DNA of 10,991 nt from Acidobacteriaceae bacterium (GTDB lineage: Bacteria > Acidobacteriota > Terriglobia > Terriglobales > Acidobacteriaceae), in contig JARLFX010000401.1 in the NCBI GenBank assembly GCA_031296355.1, forward strand, positions 1-10,991, in the 5' to 3' direction. The first letter of the stretch is position 1; each line of letters starts with the position of its first letter. The notes beneath the pieces were generated by a model. The model was not told the DNA's origin, made no database searches, and worked only from the letters and a program-made list of their open reading frames with translations. The translations under genes were made by a program, and so were the position numbers. Positions 10,886 through 10,991 of the stretch are shown here, one piece after another.

Positions 10886-10991
10886 ATGGCAAAAGGTGTC
10901 AACAAAGTTCTTCTTCTCGGCAACGTCGGCAAGGATCCTGAGATCCGCGCCACCGCAGGCGGCATGACCATCGCCACCTTCTCACTCGCCA
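10886..10991 (+). CDS. ssb: Single-stranded DNA-binding protein, N-terminal part (cut by window end)
   Basis: The first 35 residues, MAKGVNKVLLLGNVGKDPEI and onward through RATAGGMTIATFSLA, are the start of the OB-fold of bacterial SSB, which coats single-stranded DNA in replication, recombination and repair. The VNKVLLLGNVGKDPE strand and the MTIATFSLA strand are hallmark positions. GGAG lies nine bases upstream of the ATG, and MAKGVNK is a usual N-terminus. The rest lies beyond the right edge, so the length and the acidic C-terminal tip cannot be judged. Confidence 0.93.
   Translation, partial: MAKGVNKVLLLGNVGKDPEIRATAGGMTIATFSLA

Overview
The window reads as chromosomal DNA of a soil-type member of the Acidobacteriota, most likely class Terriglobia (Acidobacteriaceae-like). 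This is an inference. It rests on the GC-rich third codon positions of most genes, the recognisable housekeeping genes, and intergenic spaces filled with short hairpin repeats of kinds I associate with that group: a GTCATTCTGAGCGCAGCG type, a GGCTTCAGCC type and a GGGTGCCCCA type. No rRNA, tRNA, integrase, transposase or CRISPR array was seen.

Layout from left to right. Positions 1-567 hold no convincing gene but contain a ~275-bp hexanucleotide tract and two GGCTTCAGCC hairpins. An AI-2E-family membrane protein follows on the + strand (568-1611), then a short convergent spacer with hairpins. A secreted metallopeptidase-like TPR protein (1761-3635) and an Acr3 arsenite efflux pump (3699-4775) lie on the minus strand. 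Divergent from acr3, two different thioredoxin-type arsenate reductases (4879-5367 and 5383-5784) form an arsenic operon. The reductases convert arsenate to arsenite and Acr3 exports it. The 103-bp space between acr3 and the first arsC holds two overlapping, divergent sigma70-like promoters and two near-identical 17-bp boxes spaced 33 bp, a convincing metalloregulator control region, although no arsR gene lies in the window. A PAS-GGDEF diguanylate cyclase (5781-6734, minus) converges on the second arsC, with the stop codons overlapping.

From 6974 to 8764 there is a tight + strand operon: heme O synthase (ctaB/cyoE), a DUF420 membrane protein and a small two-helix membrane protein. This suits maturation of a heme-copper terminal oxidase. 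Positions 8765-9477 are a repeat island of at least nine stem-loop elements from several families. A Sel1-repeat protein (9478-10491) follows. A roughly 390-bp non-coding stretch then has alternative hairpins, ATATTTA boxes and a heptamer repeat, and leads to the 5' end of ssb, cut by the window edge.

Nothing here is clearly a new multi-gene system. The most rewarding signals are the arsenic control region with a predicted leaderless acr3 mRNA, the compensatory base changes in the dispersed hairpin repeats, and the hexanucleotide expansion that appears to have grown from the tail of one such repeat.
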